Part shown: in pieces, positions 1 to 12,302 of the stretch
Layout of the letters: every line of letters starts with the position of its first letter
How positions within the stretch are numbered: the stretch's first letter is position 1
Source of the DNA: Punctularia strigosozonata HHB-11173 SS5
Lineage: Eukaryota; Basidiomycota; Agaricomycetes; Corticiales; Punctulariaceae
Direction: 5' to 3'
DNA length: 59,272 nucleotides
Assembly: GCF_000264995.1 (NCBI RefSeq)
Contig: NW_006767452.1
Location: forward strand, 365,037 to 424,308
Notes under the pieces: generated by a model
The model's input: the letters and a program-made list of their open reading frames with translations, nothing else
Database searches by the model: none
What the model was told of the DNA's origin: nothing
Position numbers and translations under genes: made by a program

Positions 1-588
1 AGCCTTGGGGCCGATAGTCTGGAGATGTAACTTCTGGAGCGCGGATCGCTTGGCCATCTCGAGCTTTCGCCAACTCCGCGAGGCGTGCCGATAAGGTGGC
101 GGGCAAGTTTCCGCTGCTTAGATAAGCAGATCCGGGAGTTTGGGCCCGTCTCCTTGAACACCGCGCTGAGCTTTGGCCACAGGATCATTATTGCGGAAAA
201 TATTAGTGGAAGCCCTCAGAGTACGTCCAAACATTATGTTGGGAACAGATTTCCGTATTTCCTTGGTTTTATCCCTTCAGAATACAAGGATCTCACTATG
301 TAGGCCGAAGACGCGAATTCTATTACCAACATTTTGTCCGGAAAGTCTCGATAACCAACTTCCCTCTGCAAGATGTTCTGTGAACTGTTGTGCCGGGCAC
401 GTCAACCACCTCGGACGTACCACGAGCCGTTCTTACCGTTGCGAGCCAAGGTGGCTGACGCGTGTGAACTTACGTCGGAGCGGGAAATTCTCGCTGGCGT
501 TGCTCATCCCCATCATCTGTGACCAGTCGCGTCTACACGTGACTCGGCCCTCGTCCTGCTTTGGCTCCATGCGCGTACCGGCAAGGTA
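1..588. other. Upstream region of VPS39, no supported gene
   Basis: Sequence 5' of VPS39. Short open frames exist on both strands, but none has splice structure or a recognisable motif. On the minus strand an ATG at about position 53 opens a frame running off the left edge (it begins MAKRSALQ). It could be the first exon of a divergent neighbour, but 19 codons are too few to judge. The stretch presumably contains the VPS39 promoter. Confidence 0.4.
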
Positions 589-3500
589 ATGGCCCCTTTC
601 CTAACGCCTACGCCTATCATCAATGGCTTTAAGGAAAAGGTTGAGTCTTTGCTGATACAAGGTGCGCAACACAAATCTTGTTCGGAAGAGGGACTCATCA
701 CCTCGCGAGACAGGAGACAGGCTTTATATTGGAACCAGTACGGGGAACTTGCACATATATAGCGTCGATGGTGAGTTAATCCCTTCTGTCGGAGACCGAT
801 AAATGCTTCATGTGATAATCTGTAGGAAGAAGTGCGACGCTCCTGGAGGTCAAGCAGAACCTATTCCGCCGGGCCATCGAACAGCTAGGGTTCGTCAAGG
901 AGATCAACTCTCTCGTGGTGCTGTCGGGTGTGCTCCATTGACAGGTACATATCAACGCGCGTTCGCTAAGTTGTGTCTACTGCAGAGTCTCTGGTAACAT
1001 TGTACCCTCTTCCGACGTTACATCCACCTACTGCCCTCCCGAAGACGAAGAGCGCGTTCTCGTTCGCCGTTCACTCCAGCGTGCAGCACACCCTTGTGGA
1101 TGGAAGCAAGCCGGACGAGGGTGACTTTGACAAGGCAGGAAAGGCGAAGACGGTGCCTACGGTTGTGTCCTATCTTGCTGTGGGCTGCAAGCGTAAGGTT
1201 GTCGTGTACTCCTGGAAGGATGGTGAACCCGAGGAACCCAAGGTGCGCCATGAAAAACGTTCATTCTTTCTTCGCTAATCTCGCGTACAGGAAACTGTGC
1301 TTGACCACTCTGCACGAACTATGACTTTTGTGAACGACGAGACCATCTGTTTGGGATATCCACACCCTGATTTCGCCATGTTCAATGTCACAACGATGAC
1401 CGTGGTGGATTTCACATTTCCGCCCACGGCTTCAACGTCGGTACCAGGCATCAGCAATGTCTCTGTGGGAAAAGGGATTGGCATGGGAGCGATAAGCGGT
1501 TTAGGAGGTTATATAGGCTTGGGTGCGAAAGTGAAGCCGCAGGTCGTGCGTATCAACGATAACGAGGTTCTCGTTGGCAGAGACAGTGGGTCCCCTGTTT
1601 CATATACGACTCGAACTCATAAAGCCGCTAGATGCTGGCATATTCTTTGGACTCGATGGCAAGCCATCCCGGCCGTCTAACGTCGAATGGCCCGCGATAC
1701 CAGATGAGATAGGTGAGATCGACTTGCATTGCCTGGATGCTACGTGCTGACAGCACCGCAGGATATGTGAGACCGTATATTTTCTCTGCGCTTCCACCCG
1801 GATCAACTTCCGTTTCATCCCTCACGTCAACTTCCCCAACCTCCCCAGCCGCGGTTCACATACGCTCCTCCATATTCTCTTCGGATACCCAATCGCAGCT
1901 TATACCATTTCCTTTTGATCCTTCGCATGCAAAAGCTGCTCCCGAACAATACGTTATCCGGGTTCTTGTATCAGCGCCGCAGGCCAAGTCGCCGCTGTTA
2001 GCGGTTACGACACCAACAGACCGAACAACTGCGTCGACGGAGGGAAGCTCTATATGGAGGTTCGAGATGAAACCTTGGGGAGAGCAGATTGATGAGCTGG
2101 TGGCGGCCGGCGCTTATTCCGACGCGCTTGCACTTGTGAACAGCTTAGAAGAAGCGTTGCTACCTGATAAGGTTCGGTCTCGGACAGACAATCGTTTGTA
2201 GTTGGTCTTACCAATTCGCAGAGCAGTCGCATCTCGCTCATTCGAGGCCTCAATGCGGTGTCCAAGTTCGCTGCCGGCGAGTACGACGTTGCGATGGACA
2301 CCTTCATAGAACTGGATATCAATCCTGCGAAGGTCGTGGCCCTTTATCCAGAGCCAGTCGCTGGCCGGTTGTCTGTCCCTCAAGATGCTTGGATTCACCT
2401 GTTTGGGGGGCCACAGGTGTCGGATAACGTTTCCGCGACGGAGCCCAAGGAGGATAAACATGATGGCTCGAACGCGTCACAGTCGGATAGCGTCTCGCCT
2501 TCCCGCGTGATGTCTCCCGTGGGCTCGATCAGCAACATCAGGGACAAGCTTAAAACCGGTTTAGACGCAATCCGACCATCTTTCGCGAAGGACGACGATA
2601 CGGCCTCCATCTCTGGCAAACGAAAGGCGCCTATTAAAGGTGTGTTGGTTTCTATCGTTCGCGAGCTTCAGCTCACCGCGATGATGGCATGGGTTAGACG
2701 AGTTCACTCGGTCCGTCGAAACACTGCTCCGATACCTCAGCGACCGAAGGCCCAAAGTCGGAGGCGCCCTCGGCGCGTTCCATATCACCCCAGCGCAGTC
2801 GCACCAAATAGAAGCTTTGTCTAAGGCGTCGGTCGAAGACCTGTTTGACCTTCCTAACTTGCCTCTATCCGCGTTGACACCGGATCAACTGGTGCGCTAC
2901 GCTCAGATAGTCGATACAGCGCTCTTCAAGTCGTACCTGATTGTCCGTCCTGGATTGATTGGCGCCCTGTGTCGAGTGGAAAATTGGTGTGAGGTGACGG
3001 AGGTTGAGGAAGTCCTGCGCAGTCGACAGGTATGTCTTGCTCTACCCCATGCACCTCGAGATAGTTTACCAATTGCGTGTAGAAATATGCGGAGCTCATT
3101 GACCTCTATCATGGAAAGAAGATGCACGACAAGGCCTTGGATCTTTTGCGAAGGTAAGGGAGGCTTCTTGCTCCCACCCTCTGCTGTCTTATCATCCGTT
3201 ATTCCAGCTTGAGCGAGCAGGAAGATGATGTTCGCGACAAATTACAACCCTCGATCACATACCTCCAACGCTTGGGGCCCGAATATATGCAACTAATTCT
3301 CCAATCCTCACAATGGTTACTCACTGTGGATCCTGGCATGGCGCTTGAGGTGTGTGCAACGTCATACGTATCCCGGTTTCCTCTGAATCCACGATCAGGT
3401 CTTCACCTGCGAAGAGCCTGAGCTTCCGCGTGAGCCTATAGCGGACTTTCTCGAGGGCATCGATCCGCAGATATGTGCTCGATATTTGGAACATCTCATC

Positions 3501-4518
3501 GAAGAGCGCGAGGAGGAGTCGCCCATATTTCATGATCGTCTGGCTGACTTATACTTGTCGATGACTCTAGCAGCGAAAAAGCGGAACGACGAGAGTAAGT
3601 TTGTTCATCCAAAAATGAACACACATAAAGCTCAATTCCTTCAGAAACATGGAGGGTTCCCTATGCGAAACTACTGCGCTTCATCGAAACCACAGATCGC
3701 TATCAAACTGATCGTTTGTTTGGTCATCTTCCGAATGATGGTGGGCGTAGTCTAGCTCAGGCTGTTGTACCTTCCATGACCTATATCGTCAGACCTATAC
3801 GAGGCCCGAGCCATTCTGCTCGGTCGACTCGGGCGCCATGTTCATGCTCTTGAACTATACGTGTACCGCCTCCAAGACTACATGAATGCGGAAGAGTTGG
3901 TGCCGTCGTTACGAGTGCACCACCACAACTCACCGGTCGATTGTCAGGTATTGCAAACGCATCTACCTCCCAGACTCAGACACGGAGGACATCTTCCTTT
4001 CCCTATTACGCATATACTTGCAACCTACAGTCAAGACGTCTGCAAACCTCCTTCTGCCTGCCCTGGATCTTATCCGCCGCCATAGTCCGCGTCTCGATCC
4101 CGTGGAGAGCTTGAACCTGCTTCCTCCCCTGGTTACCACTCAGGACGTCCGCAAATTCCTCATGGACGCACTGCGTGCCCCAGTCTTTGATACTCAAGTT
4201 GTTCGCGAAATAAGCAAAGCGCGAAACGAGCAGATCTCCCGTACATTGATGGCCTTGCAGTCTAAGCGGGTAAAAATTACGGATACTCGAATGTACGCGG
4301 TGTTAATGATGGTATTTACACATTCTAAATTCTCATTCAGGTGCCCGCAATGCCACAAGCGCTTGGGCAACAGTGTGATCGCAGTACATGCGCCGCGGTG
4401 TGTCACATTTCGCCGGAAAGCTCATGCGATAGAGACTGATCAGATTATCAGTGGCGAGGTTACGCACTATCAATGCCGAGAAGCATTCTCTCAGAAACTT
4501 GGGGGGAAACGCCATTGA
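589..4518 (+). CDS. VPS39: VPS39/VAM6, HOPS complex subunit
   Basis: Vam6/Vps39 subunit of the HOPS (and CORVET-related) tethering complex, which drives fusion at late endosomes and the vacuole. About 1,000 residues in many exons split by introns of about 50 bp. The start MAPFLTPTPIINGFKEKVES fits the family. A CNH/citron-like beta-propeller half follows (for example LVTLYPLP, then NDNEVLVGRD joined to NAGIFFGLDGKPSRPSNVEW). Next come the VPS39-1 region (AAGEYDVAMDTFIELDINP) and helical clathrin-repeat-like exons (LYEARAILLGRLGRHVHALE). The C-terminal zinc finger is rebuilt by two introns as MCPQCHKRLGNSV, then HAPRGEVTHYQC. Every junction I checked keeps frame, so the gene looks intact. The stop is TGA at 4516-4518. 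Confidence 0.93.
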
Positions 4519-4863
4519 GACTGCCCCTTGGCCCGACACTACCTACATATAGTGACATCAATGGCACCGCATTCACACGCATCATACGACCTTCGCGCCG
4601 TGCGGGATGCAAACGGACAAGTTTCTGGCATGCCAAGTTCTCTTTGGTGGACCAATCATGCAAGTACGACAGCCATAGGTTTCTTCAATGTAAGGCTGTT
4701 CCCGTTTAGGAACCGTACTCGGTAATATACCTACCTACCTACCTTCCTCTTACTGCTACATCCCCAAATTTGCGGGAGGCCTGTTCATACCTGCGAGGTC
4801 AAACTCCTACATTGAAGCGTCTTTCTAATTCTCTCACGAGATAACAACGTAAACATCATTGCA
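4519..4863. other. VPS39 3' flank, no gene
   Basis: Presumed 3' UTR and spacer between VPS39 and a transposon-like element. It holds a short TACC tandem repeat (about four units, 4728-4744). Overlapping small ORFs here have no family signature. Confidence 0.4.
4728..4744. repeat. TACC microsatellite
   Basis: About four head-to-tail TACC units in the 3' flank of VPS39. Confidence 0.7.
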
Positions 4864-5549
4864 TACTATGGATGTACCATCAATGCAATTTCGATTGCAT
4901 TGATGGTTCACAATCGTCATTTCATTGCTAATCCACCCAGAAAATAAATCATATGGTAGCCAAAATCATGCAGCAGCTGTATGTCAAGCCTCAAATATTT
5001 TGGTACGCGAGATGCCTTGCCAGAGCGATGCCGGTAGGACGTGTCGATGACTCTGCAGATTGCACAATGGGTCCCCCAAGGCCGAGAAGCCGAGGCCGCG
5101 ACCTTCTGGCGGGGAGCTCCTGCAATCTGACCCTGCTTTGTCAGCATTTAAAGCGGAGCTTCAATTGCATTCATGGCACCTCCGCCAGTAATCCTTGCAT
5201 AGCAAGCACAAAGTTGCAGATATCACGTATCGGGATAGACAGACGTACCTTCTGTATAGTATAGAGTATAATTGAATATATCCAGATTTTAGCAGTTCCG
5301 ATCCCTTGAGCCGAGCCGTGTCTTCATGCTAGAGCATGCTTGGATGGTTCCCCAACCGACGTTGCACATTTTCTGTAGGCCCATCCCCTAATGCTTCGCT
5401 CTATTCCTTTGGCACATATCATGAGATAGTACTGTATATGCACTCAATTTAATATGTAGGGATTATGATGGGAGGGAGCCCCGCAGTGACGAGATTTCAG
5501 ACCGATTGCATTGATGGTGCACTATTGCATTTATGGTACATCCATAGTA
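4864..5549. mobile_element. MITE-like element with TA ends and subterminal repeats
   Basis: A 686-bp stretch bounded by inverted termini that both read TACTATGGATGTACCAT and continue into AATGCAAT. They match over about 26 bp with one mismatch. The outermost TA on each side could be a duplicated TA target, as in Tc1/mariner-type insertions. The motif TTGCATTGATGGT and its close variants recurs inside: inverted at about 4875, direct at about 4893, 5163, 5504 and 5523. The first two copies form a perfect palindrome. There is no transposase ORF, so it would be non-autonomous. It lies between VPS39 and the 3' end of the first P450 gene. Family assignment is inference; the termini and repeats are seen directly. 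Confidence 0.7.
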
Positions 5550-5697
5550 ACATTCTGGTAAAAACGCACGTCGATTGCTTGCGCGGTTACAAAATCGTTT
5601 TATCGTTAGTTCGTCATGTATCACGCACGATGATGTCGTTCGGGGGATGACGCGGGCGAGCATCGCGAGTGATGTTCCAAATACCATGGTGCACCCT

Positions 5698-7949
5698 TCA
5701 GACCTGAGAGACCCTCTGCTTTGCCAGCCAAGATTTCTCCTCGCTGCTAAGGCCCTGTTCGTAAGGACCGTAGAGAGGTATGGCGTTCGTGAATTCGTTG
5801 CGCATGATATCGGCATGTCGGGCAGAACGAGGCTTGATCGAGCATTTGAATGGGTTCGGGCCAGTGCCAACTCCCTGAAAGTGTGCACTCAGTTAAACCG
5901 GCGTCTATATAGAAAGCGGTACGTGCCTGGCTGTAGTCCCAAAGGTTAACGGGCTCTGGCTTTCCAGTGGCATCATTGACAAGAGGAGCGAAGTTGAACG
6001 CCCAGATGAGATCCATAGTATTAATTCTCTGTGATTTATGGTGAGTTCACCTGAATAAGCGAAAGGACATAAAGCAATCGGAACATACAATCGTATTATC
6101 AGCGAGGTGTCGCCCGGGGCAGATTCTCTGTGAAGTGAGATCAGCAAGGATCTACCGACGAGTTCGCTACGACTCACCCTTCCGGCACCGAAAGGCATTG
6201 AGTGTCTGAAATCGGATGGGTCGACATCCGACTTGGTGCCATATTCAGACTTCAGATACCGATCGGGGCTGAACATTTCCGGATCCTCAAAGACGTCGGA
6301 ATCATGATAGATACCCCCTATCATCTCGTCAAGCGCTGAATAGTATCCGAGCTTCAGAAACCTACATAAATTGACGATCATCGTGGAACCGCGTGGAATC
6401 AGATATCCCTCGTACTGCCGACTTCTGCTTAGTACTGCCTGTGGAAGCATCTAGAAGATTACTCACGGTCATATCCTCCAACGTAGCATGTGGCACGCCC
6501 AAGGGCGCGACCGGTCTGAAACGATGTACTTCCTTGATTGTCGCCTTCGAAGGTGTGATAAGCGCAATGCGAGGGTTACCATGAGTTTCCCACACCTGCA
6601 AATATGGCATAGCATTGAAGTCCTCAAAAGTAGGGACACGCTCAGGGCCGACAATGCGGTCAATCTCCTCGTGCAAGCGTTTTTGTACGTCGGGAAAGGC
6701 TGCCATCATGAGTACAAAAGATTGCATAAACGACGCGCTTGTGTCGCTCCCCGCCTCCAGAAGTAAGCCACCGAGATATCTGGACGTAGCGGGTGTAGGT
6801 GAGCATGGGAGCGGTCTCTCGGCAGAGTCTACTCACGTCGTCATTTCTCTCGTCAAACCATATTCCCCTTCTTTACGTATGACTCGATCGATGAAAGGCT
6901 CCTGCTCAGAGCCTTCTCCGTTCGCGACTCTGTTCTCGCAGTGCTTGACAAGGCGGAGATATAGAGCGCGTTGCAAATGACGGAGTCGCTTGACCAACGA
7001 TTTCCAAGCCGCCCATCTCTCGGGAACAAGTTTCAGGACGGGTATCATGTCTACCGGAGGGTGAGCACCGGGGTCAAACAACTCAGACGTGAGTTGCACG
7101 ACATCAAAGAGCGACGATATTTCCTCCGATTCATAACTAATTATGTGTCAATTATCGCATGGAGAAGGTGAAGTAGACTCCGACCTTGGAGCACGTTGTC
7201 CATACAGAACCGACAAAGCGACAGAGTTGGATGCACGTCTGAGGTGCCACCACGCCCGCTGCAGAATCATTCGGTAAGCTAGGCAACGCTAGTGAGGATG
7301 GCTTTTTATACCTGAGGTGTATTCATTATGTCGTATACGAGCTGGAAGGATTCTGCTCGCTGTATAGGAACATGCTTCATCGCACTCTGAGGTGTAAGAA
7401 TTGAATTTGCAGTCTTGCGCAATACACGCCATTCGTCGGCTGCATACTGTCAGTTCAATCCAACCAGTGGATTATTGAAGTGAACGTACAGTAGTGTGCG
7501 AGTGCTAGGTTGACTGCGTCACCGACAATCTGGGAGCCAAAGTGGCTCACAGGTCTGTCAACGGTGATTGCACTTTGTTTCTCCATGAGCTCTCGAACGG
7601 CTTTCGCGCTGGTGATAACGATGGTGATCCCATTTCCCAGCATGATCTGCAAGCAATGATTGCTTTGAGCATCAGTTTACACGAATAAAAAGGCTCCTTA
7701 CTGAGTATACGCCTCCGTAGATTCGCGCCCATTCTGTGAGGCTGTAATGACCTTGAGCAATGGTCGCAAGATGAAGAGAGCGTATGTGGATTACCCAAGA
7801 TAGGCATGATCTCTGGGGAAAATATGTGCATTGCCGAGAATCGGGACCGTCGGTGGTCCAGGAGGTAGCCCAACTCGTCTGCTGCCAGTTTTTGAAGCTC
7901 TCCAAAGGACCCAAGAAGCAATAAGAGCAGAGGCTATGAGGGTAATCAT
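5698..7949 (-). CDS. Cytochrome P450 monooxygenase 1
   Basis: Haem-thiolate monooxygenase, probably ER-anchored. The N-terminus is one hydrophobic helix (MITLIASALIASWVL) followed by the hinge GLPPGPPTVPILGN. Further motifs are the I-helix AGSDTS, the K-helix ExxR in IKEVHRFRP, the PERF-like MFSPDRYL, and the haem loop FGAGR joined by an intron to RICPGRHLADNTI, which supplies the axial Cys. The last exon ends with KSWLAKQRVSQV and TGA at 5698-5700. About ten short introns are present. I chose the ATG at 7949 over the one at 7976 because a TATA-like box sits 45 bp upstream, exactly as in the paralogue at 9.9-12.2 kb. It resembles fungal P450s usually labelled O-methylsterigmatocystin oxidoreductase-like. 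The substrate cannot be told. Confidence 0.9.
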
Positions 7950-7993
7950 TGAGACGTTCAAGGATCTGCAGACCACGGCATCGCTGATGATGG

Positions 7994-8050
7994 CCTTTTA
8001 AGCAGTCCTAGTGGTGCCCGGGCCGACTGGTATAATATGGCTTATAGCAT
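7994..8050 (-). promoter_or_regulatory. P450-1 core promoter module
   Basis: On the minus strand this contains, in order, ATGCTATAAG, a GC-rich box (TCGGCCCGGGC) and a TATA-like GCTTAAAAGG ending 45 bp before the chosen ATG. The same three blocks with nearly identical spacing precede the second P450 gene. That conservation between otherwise diverged flanks suggests a shared functional promoter. Confidence 0.55.
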
Positions 8051-9340
8051 AAGCTATAGCCGTGGGCAGCAGAAGGCAGATAATTCCCACCACGGCGTGT
8101 GAGGAGTCCCGGAAGACTCGGTGAGAACGGAAGTCCTGCAGGAAGAATTCTGTGCCAAGTTAGCGCGCTAGTCTGACTCCGTTATACTCTATGAGAGCAG
8201 TATTGGTGATGGCAGGCATCGTGAAAGCCACATCGTGAGGCACAGGCATTGTGAAGGGTGACAGGCTTCGGTTCATGATTATTTCAGATGCAGAGGTCAT
8301 CCTTGCGCTGCAAGTACTGCGCAGAACCACGGCAGCTTGCCAGTGCGAATGAGAGTAAGTACTTACGTCTACTACTGCCGCTTGAGTCATAACAAAGGGG
8401 GCCGATAACGTTGAACGTATGACCGACAGCAACACGACGAAGGTAGACACAATTCTTCGAATCCGATAGGCTGCTTCAGTGGAGACATCCGAGAAAAAAC
8501 GGACGAAAACTGAACCAGTCGCACGCGAAGGTGGTGCGTGCAAGCCGCAGCAATCGCGCGGTGCATGGCAGGGGTCGTCCGCCGGACAATGGTGATAGCA
8601 TGCATCGCGAGTTCCCTTGAGCAGCTCCGCGGACACCCGGGATTGGCTGAGGGAGCAAGGATGTTCTCTGCGCGATACGACAAGCGAAACAGCCGGTCCT
8701 CGAAGCTCCGCGTATGAAGTGTGGGCTATCGATGTCTCGGTCCGAGTGGGTGATCATGCAATCATGACGAAGCTCGGGACCCGAGCTCACAAGCTTGCAA
8801 CAAACAAAAGGGCGCGGCCCTTCTGAATGCAAAGCAAGTATCTCCAGTGCACACGACTGGCAACTGGTTGATGTTAGGGAATATCTGTCAACGGTTAACC
8901 ACCCCGTGCTTAAGACCAATGCTCGTACGATGATTGCTGTCCAGATGACCGTTGGGTCAGATCAATTCCATAAAAACGGGCCGATGTGCAAGAACAGATG
9001 CCTACTCCTCGGTGGCACTACTCAAGCACCGACGGCTCGACTCCGGGACACGTCACCATATAAGCATTGCCCTGCAGTAACACAGTGGGCGGATCAGTGC
9101 AGTCGGCGGGTCAGTGGATGAGATGCCAAGAACCAGAACATCCAACAGGGCGTTGGCCATGAATGAGAGCACCGCCAGCACAGCAGAATACTACTGTCGT
9201 GCGTGGGAGGACGCCCCCAAGCTATTGTGGATATAGCGGCTTGCGTTGTGATCGTGTACGGTTCATGATCTTCTGAATCGTGATGCATGAGGCTTGTCCG
9301 GCGGGAGCAGTCGCGACTGGTCAAAGGCCGGTGTAGAGAA
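8051..9340. other. P450 intergenic region, no supported gene
   Basis: About 1.3 kb between the P450-1 promoter and a MITE. Minus-strand open frames at 8160-8919 overlap one another in different frames and show no domain, signal peptide or coherent splice pattern. I see only a short palindrome around TTATAGCATAAGCTATA near 8042. Confidence 0.4.
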
Positions 9341-9589
9341 TACTGTAGTTTTACGACCTTAGGTTCGGTCCGCCTCCCAGGGGACAGGGGACAGTTGCAA
9401 GTTCGGGGCCGTGGGAAGTTCGCAAACTGACCAGAGTCAGTTAAGAATATTTACACAGTAAGAAATTATATTCTCACGATCAGTTTAGGCCCTGGATTTT
9501 GGCGGGGGACCGGGGACAACACGGGAAACTAGGTTCAGTTCGGGCTGCCAGGGGACAGGGGACAAACCTAAGGTCGTAAAACTACAGTA
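9341..9589. mobile_element. MITE with TA-flanked perfect inverted termini
   Basis: A 249-bp element. Its ends are perfect inverted repeats of 25 bp beginning TACTGTAGTTTTACGACCTT (left 9341-9365, right 9565-9589). If TA is the target duplication, the termini start CTGTAG, consistent with a Tc1/mariner-derived non-autonomous element. Just inside both ends lies the direct motif CCAGGGGACAGGGGACA (about 9378 and 9548), with a related GGGGGACCGGGGACA near 9503. There is no coding capacity. Confidence 0.8.
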
Positions 9590-9947
9590 GTAGGCGGTTG
9601 ACTCGGCCTGAACCGGTGGACACATGAGGGATATTGAAGGGCGCGAAAACGAACTGGAGGCGAACTTAATGTATAATTATCTCAGCTCTCGCCACCTTCA
9701 CATCAACAGCAGTTCGATGGAAAAGAACAGTCAGGGCGTGTTCGGCCTTCTCGGCACCAGCATCGAAGTTCTTGGAGGCGGAGGGCATGTCAATTGGAAC
9801 GACAGACGAATTACTGGCAGGTATTCATTCCATCCGTAGTTCTCTGCGGATCAATTAACTGCATCCTACTCCGTGTCTCTGTCTACTCTCCTAGTTGCGT
9901 ACAGGTTCGAGACGCAGTCATATTTGTAGGACAATCCGGTTTCAGTC
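9590..9947. other. Spacer between MITE and P450-2
   Basis: Downstream flank of the second P450 gene. The plus-strand frame at 9624-9839 has no recognisable feature and is probably chance. Confidence 0.35.
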
Positions 9948-12200
9948 CTAAGAGAACCTTTGTTGAGCGAGCCATTCCTTCTCTGCGTTGCTGAGCCCCT
10001 CTTCGTATGGGCCATACAAAGGTATGGCAGACTCGAATTCGCTGCGAATGAGATCAGCGTGCTGAGAAGAACGAGGCTTGATCGTGCATTTGTATGGTTT
10101 CGGGCCAGTACCGAGGCCCTGGATACGCTGTCAGTGTGCGGACCCCTCTCAAGACAGCAACAGGATATACCTCGCTGTAGCTCCACAGGTCAAGGGGCTC
10201 CGGCTTTCCGGTCGCTTCATTTATGGGAGGACCAAAGGTGAAGCCCCAAACCAGGTCCATGGTGTTGACCCTCTGAAGTTACGTTGAGCCCAGTGAACGA
10301 TCATCAGGAATGTGAACTCACAATCGTGTTGTCTACGAGGTGCCTCCCGGGACATATTCTCTGGATGTATGGTTGGTAATCACCGAAAGCAATGCCCACA
10401 ATATTCACGCACTCTACCGAATCCAAAGGGCATCGTGTGCTTGAAATAAGAGGGGTCCACGTCCGGCTTGGTGCCAAATTCGGACTTGAGATACCGTTCA
10501 GGATTGAACATCTCTGGGTCGTCGTAGACGTCGGGGTTGTGGTAGATACCCCCTGATATCTCATTAGTACCCAGGCTCTTGCGTGCTGCTTGGAAGTATC
10601 ACTGACACATATTGACGATGATCGCGGAACCGCGAGGAATCAAATATCCATCATACTATACGATATGCTCAGTAAACGCTGCAGCCATACCAAGGAAAGT
10701 GCGTACAGTCAGATCCTCCAAAGCAGCGTGCGGCAAACCGAGGGGGGCGACCGGCCTGTAGCGATGGACCTCTTTGATTGTTGCCTGTCGGCGTTCGCCG
10801 CGTTTAGATACGACAGGAACCCGCGTAAGAGTAAGATGCGTACCTGCAGATACGGCAGATTATCGAAATCATCGTATTCAGGGACACGCTTCGAGCCCAC
10901 AACACGGTCCATCTCCTCGTGCAACCGCTTCTGAGCATCCGGGAAAGCTGCGATCAGAAGTACGAAGGACTGCATGAACGATGCGCTCGTATCACTGCCC
11001 GCTTCAACCAGAGTACCGCCGAGATATCTGCATAACGCAGAGGCAGAGCAGTGAGCGAAGAGAAGGATCCAATTATGGGAGAACCACTCACGCAGTCCTC
11101 TCCCTGTTGAGACCGTAGTCCGCCTGCCTACGCACAACTTTATCGATGAACGGCTCATCTTCGGATGCTTCCGAGTTCGTCACCCTGTCCTCAGACTGTT
11201 GGAGAAGGCGGAAGTATAAAGCCCGTTGCATGCTGCGAAGGCGCTTGACCATGGTCTTCCATCGCGCCCATCTCTCCGGGACGTATTTGAGAATGGGGAA
11301 CATGTCAACGGGAGGGTGAGCACCGGGATCTAGCAATTCCCCTACGAGGTCGACGACGTCAAACAGTACCGAGAGATCATCCGACTCGTATCTATCCAGC
11401 GCACATCTCAGGGAATGTATACCAGATAATGGGAAGATTCTGACCTTGGTGCACGCCTCCCGTACAGAATCGACAAGGCAACAGAGTTGGATGTCCGTCT
11501 GAGGTGCCACCAGGCTCGCTGTCCAAATCATCAGCTCGTGAAGTGCGACCGAGGATACGCATTCAACTTACCTCCGGCGTATGAAGAAGATCATACACAA
11601 GCTGGAAAGATTCCGCTCGCTGTATCGGAACGTGCTTTGCGGCACTTTGCGGCGTAAGAATGGAGTTGGCTGCCTTGCGCATCAAACGCCAATCCTCAGC
11701 TACATGCTGTCAGCGTCATGTCGAACGAAAGAGAATGTTAACAGACAGTATGGAACAAATGCCAGGTTCACTGCGGTCCCCACGATCTCAGCTCCAATGT
11801 GACTTGGCGGACGGTCGACGGTGACTGCGCTCTGTTTCTCCATGAGTTCGAAAGCCGCTTTCGCGCTGGTGACGACTATAGTGGGCCCGTTTCCTAGCAT
11901 GACCTAGCAATCATTGTGATGATCAACGTTACGTCAACTGATGGGTCTTCACATACCGAATACACGCCTCCGTAAGTTCGTGCCCATTCCGAGAGTCTGC
12001 AATGCTTGGATCAAAGGAAGAGAGTGTAGCCGCACGTGTACGTACTGGAGAAACGCGTGATCCTTCGGAAAGATATGCGCATTTCCAAGGATAGGTACCG
12101 TGGGCGGTCCAGGAGGGAAGCCAGTTCGTCGACTCCCAAACCTCAAAACCCTGGAAACAAGGAACAGTAAAAGGCCAGCTGATACGAGTAGGATGATCAT
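9948..12200 (-). CDS. Cytochrome P450 monooxygenase 2
   Basis: Tandem paralogue of the gene at 5.7-7.9 kb, with the same exon pattern and strong similarity throughout. It has an N-terminal anchor (MIILLVSAGLLLFLVSRV), hinge TGFPPGPPTVPILGN, I-helix EAGSDTSASF, ExxR in IKEVHRYRP, and a haem motif split by an intron (MPFG, then RICPGRHLVDNTI). The C-terminus is KPYKCTIKPRSSQHADL, ending GLSNAEKEWLAQQRFS and TAG at 9948-9950. The frame is also open from an ATG at 12284, but the TATA box at 12245-12254 lies inside that extension, so 12200 is preferred. Intact by inspection. It is likely an ER-membrane oxygenase of secondary or xenobiotic metabolism; the substrate is unknown. Confidence 0.9.
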
Positions 12201-12244
12201 GGAGAGGAATCCAAATCCGCTGAGCGGACACGACTGAAGAAGGT

Positions 12245-12302
12245 CCTTATAAGCATTTCTGTCGATTCCCCGGCCCGATGACAATGATGAGCCTTATAGC
12301 AT
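12245..12302 (-). promoter_or_regulatory. P450-2 core promoter module
   Basis: Minus-strand blocks ATGCTATAAG (12293-12302), TCGGGCCGGGG and TATA box GCTTATAAGG (12245-12254), the last ending 45 bp before ATG 12200. Order and spacing match the module before the first P450 gene to within one base. Confidence 0.6.

Noticed and set aside
1-55. Minus-strand ORF running off the left edge
   Set aside because: Only about 19 codons are visible. It may be a divergent neighbour's first exon but cannot be supported here.
8160-8919. Three overlapping minus-strand ORFs near the P450 genes
   Set aside because: They are in different frames, have no motifs and cannot be joined by convincing introns.
12201-12284. 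Longer N-terminus of P450-2 from ATG 12284
   Set aside because: The conserved TATA box lies inside this extension, and the paralogue starts at the equivalent of 12200.
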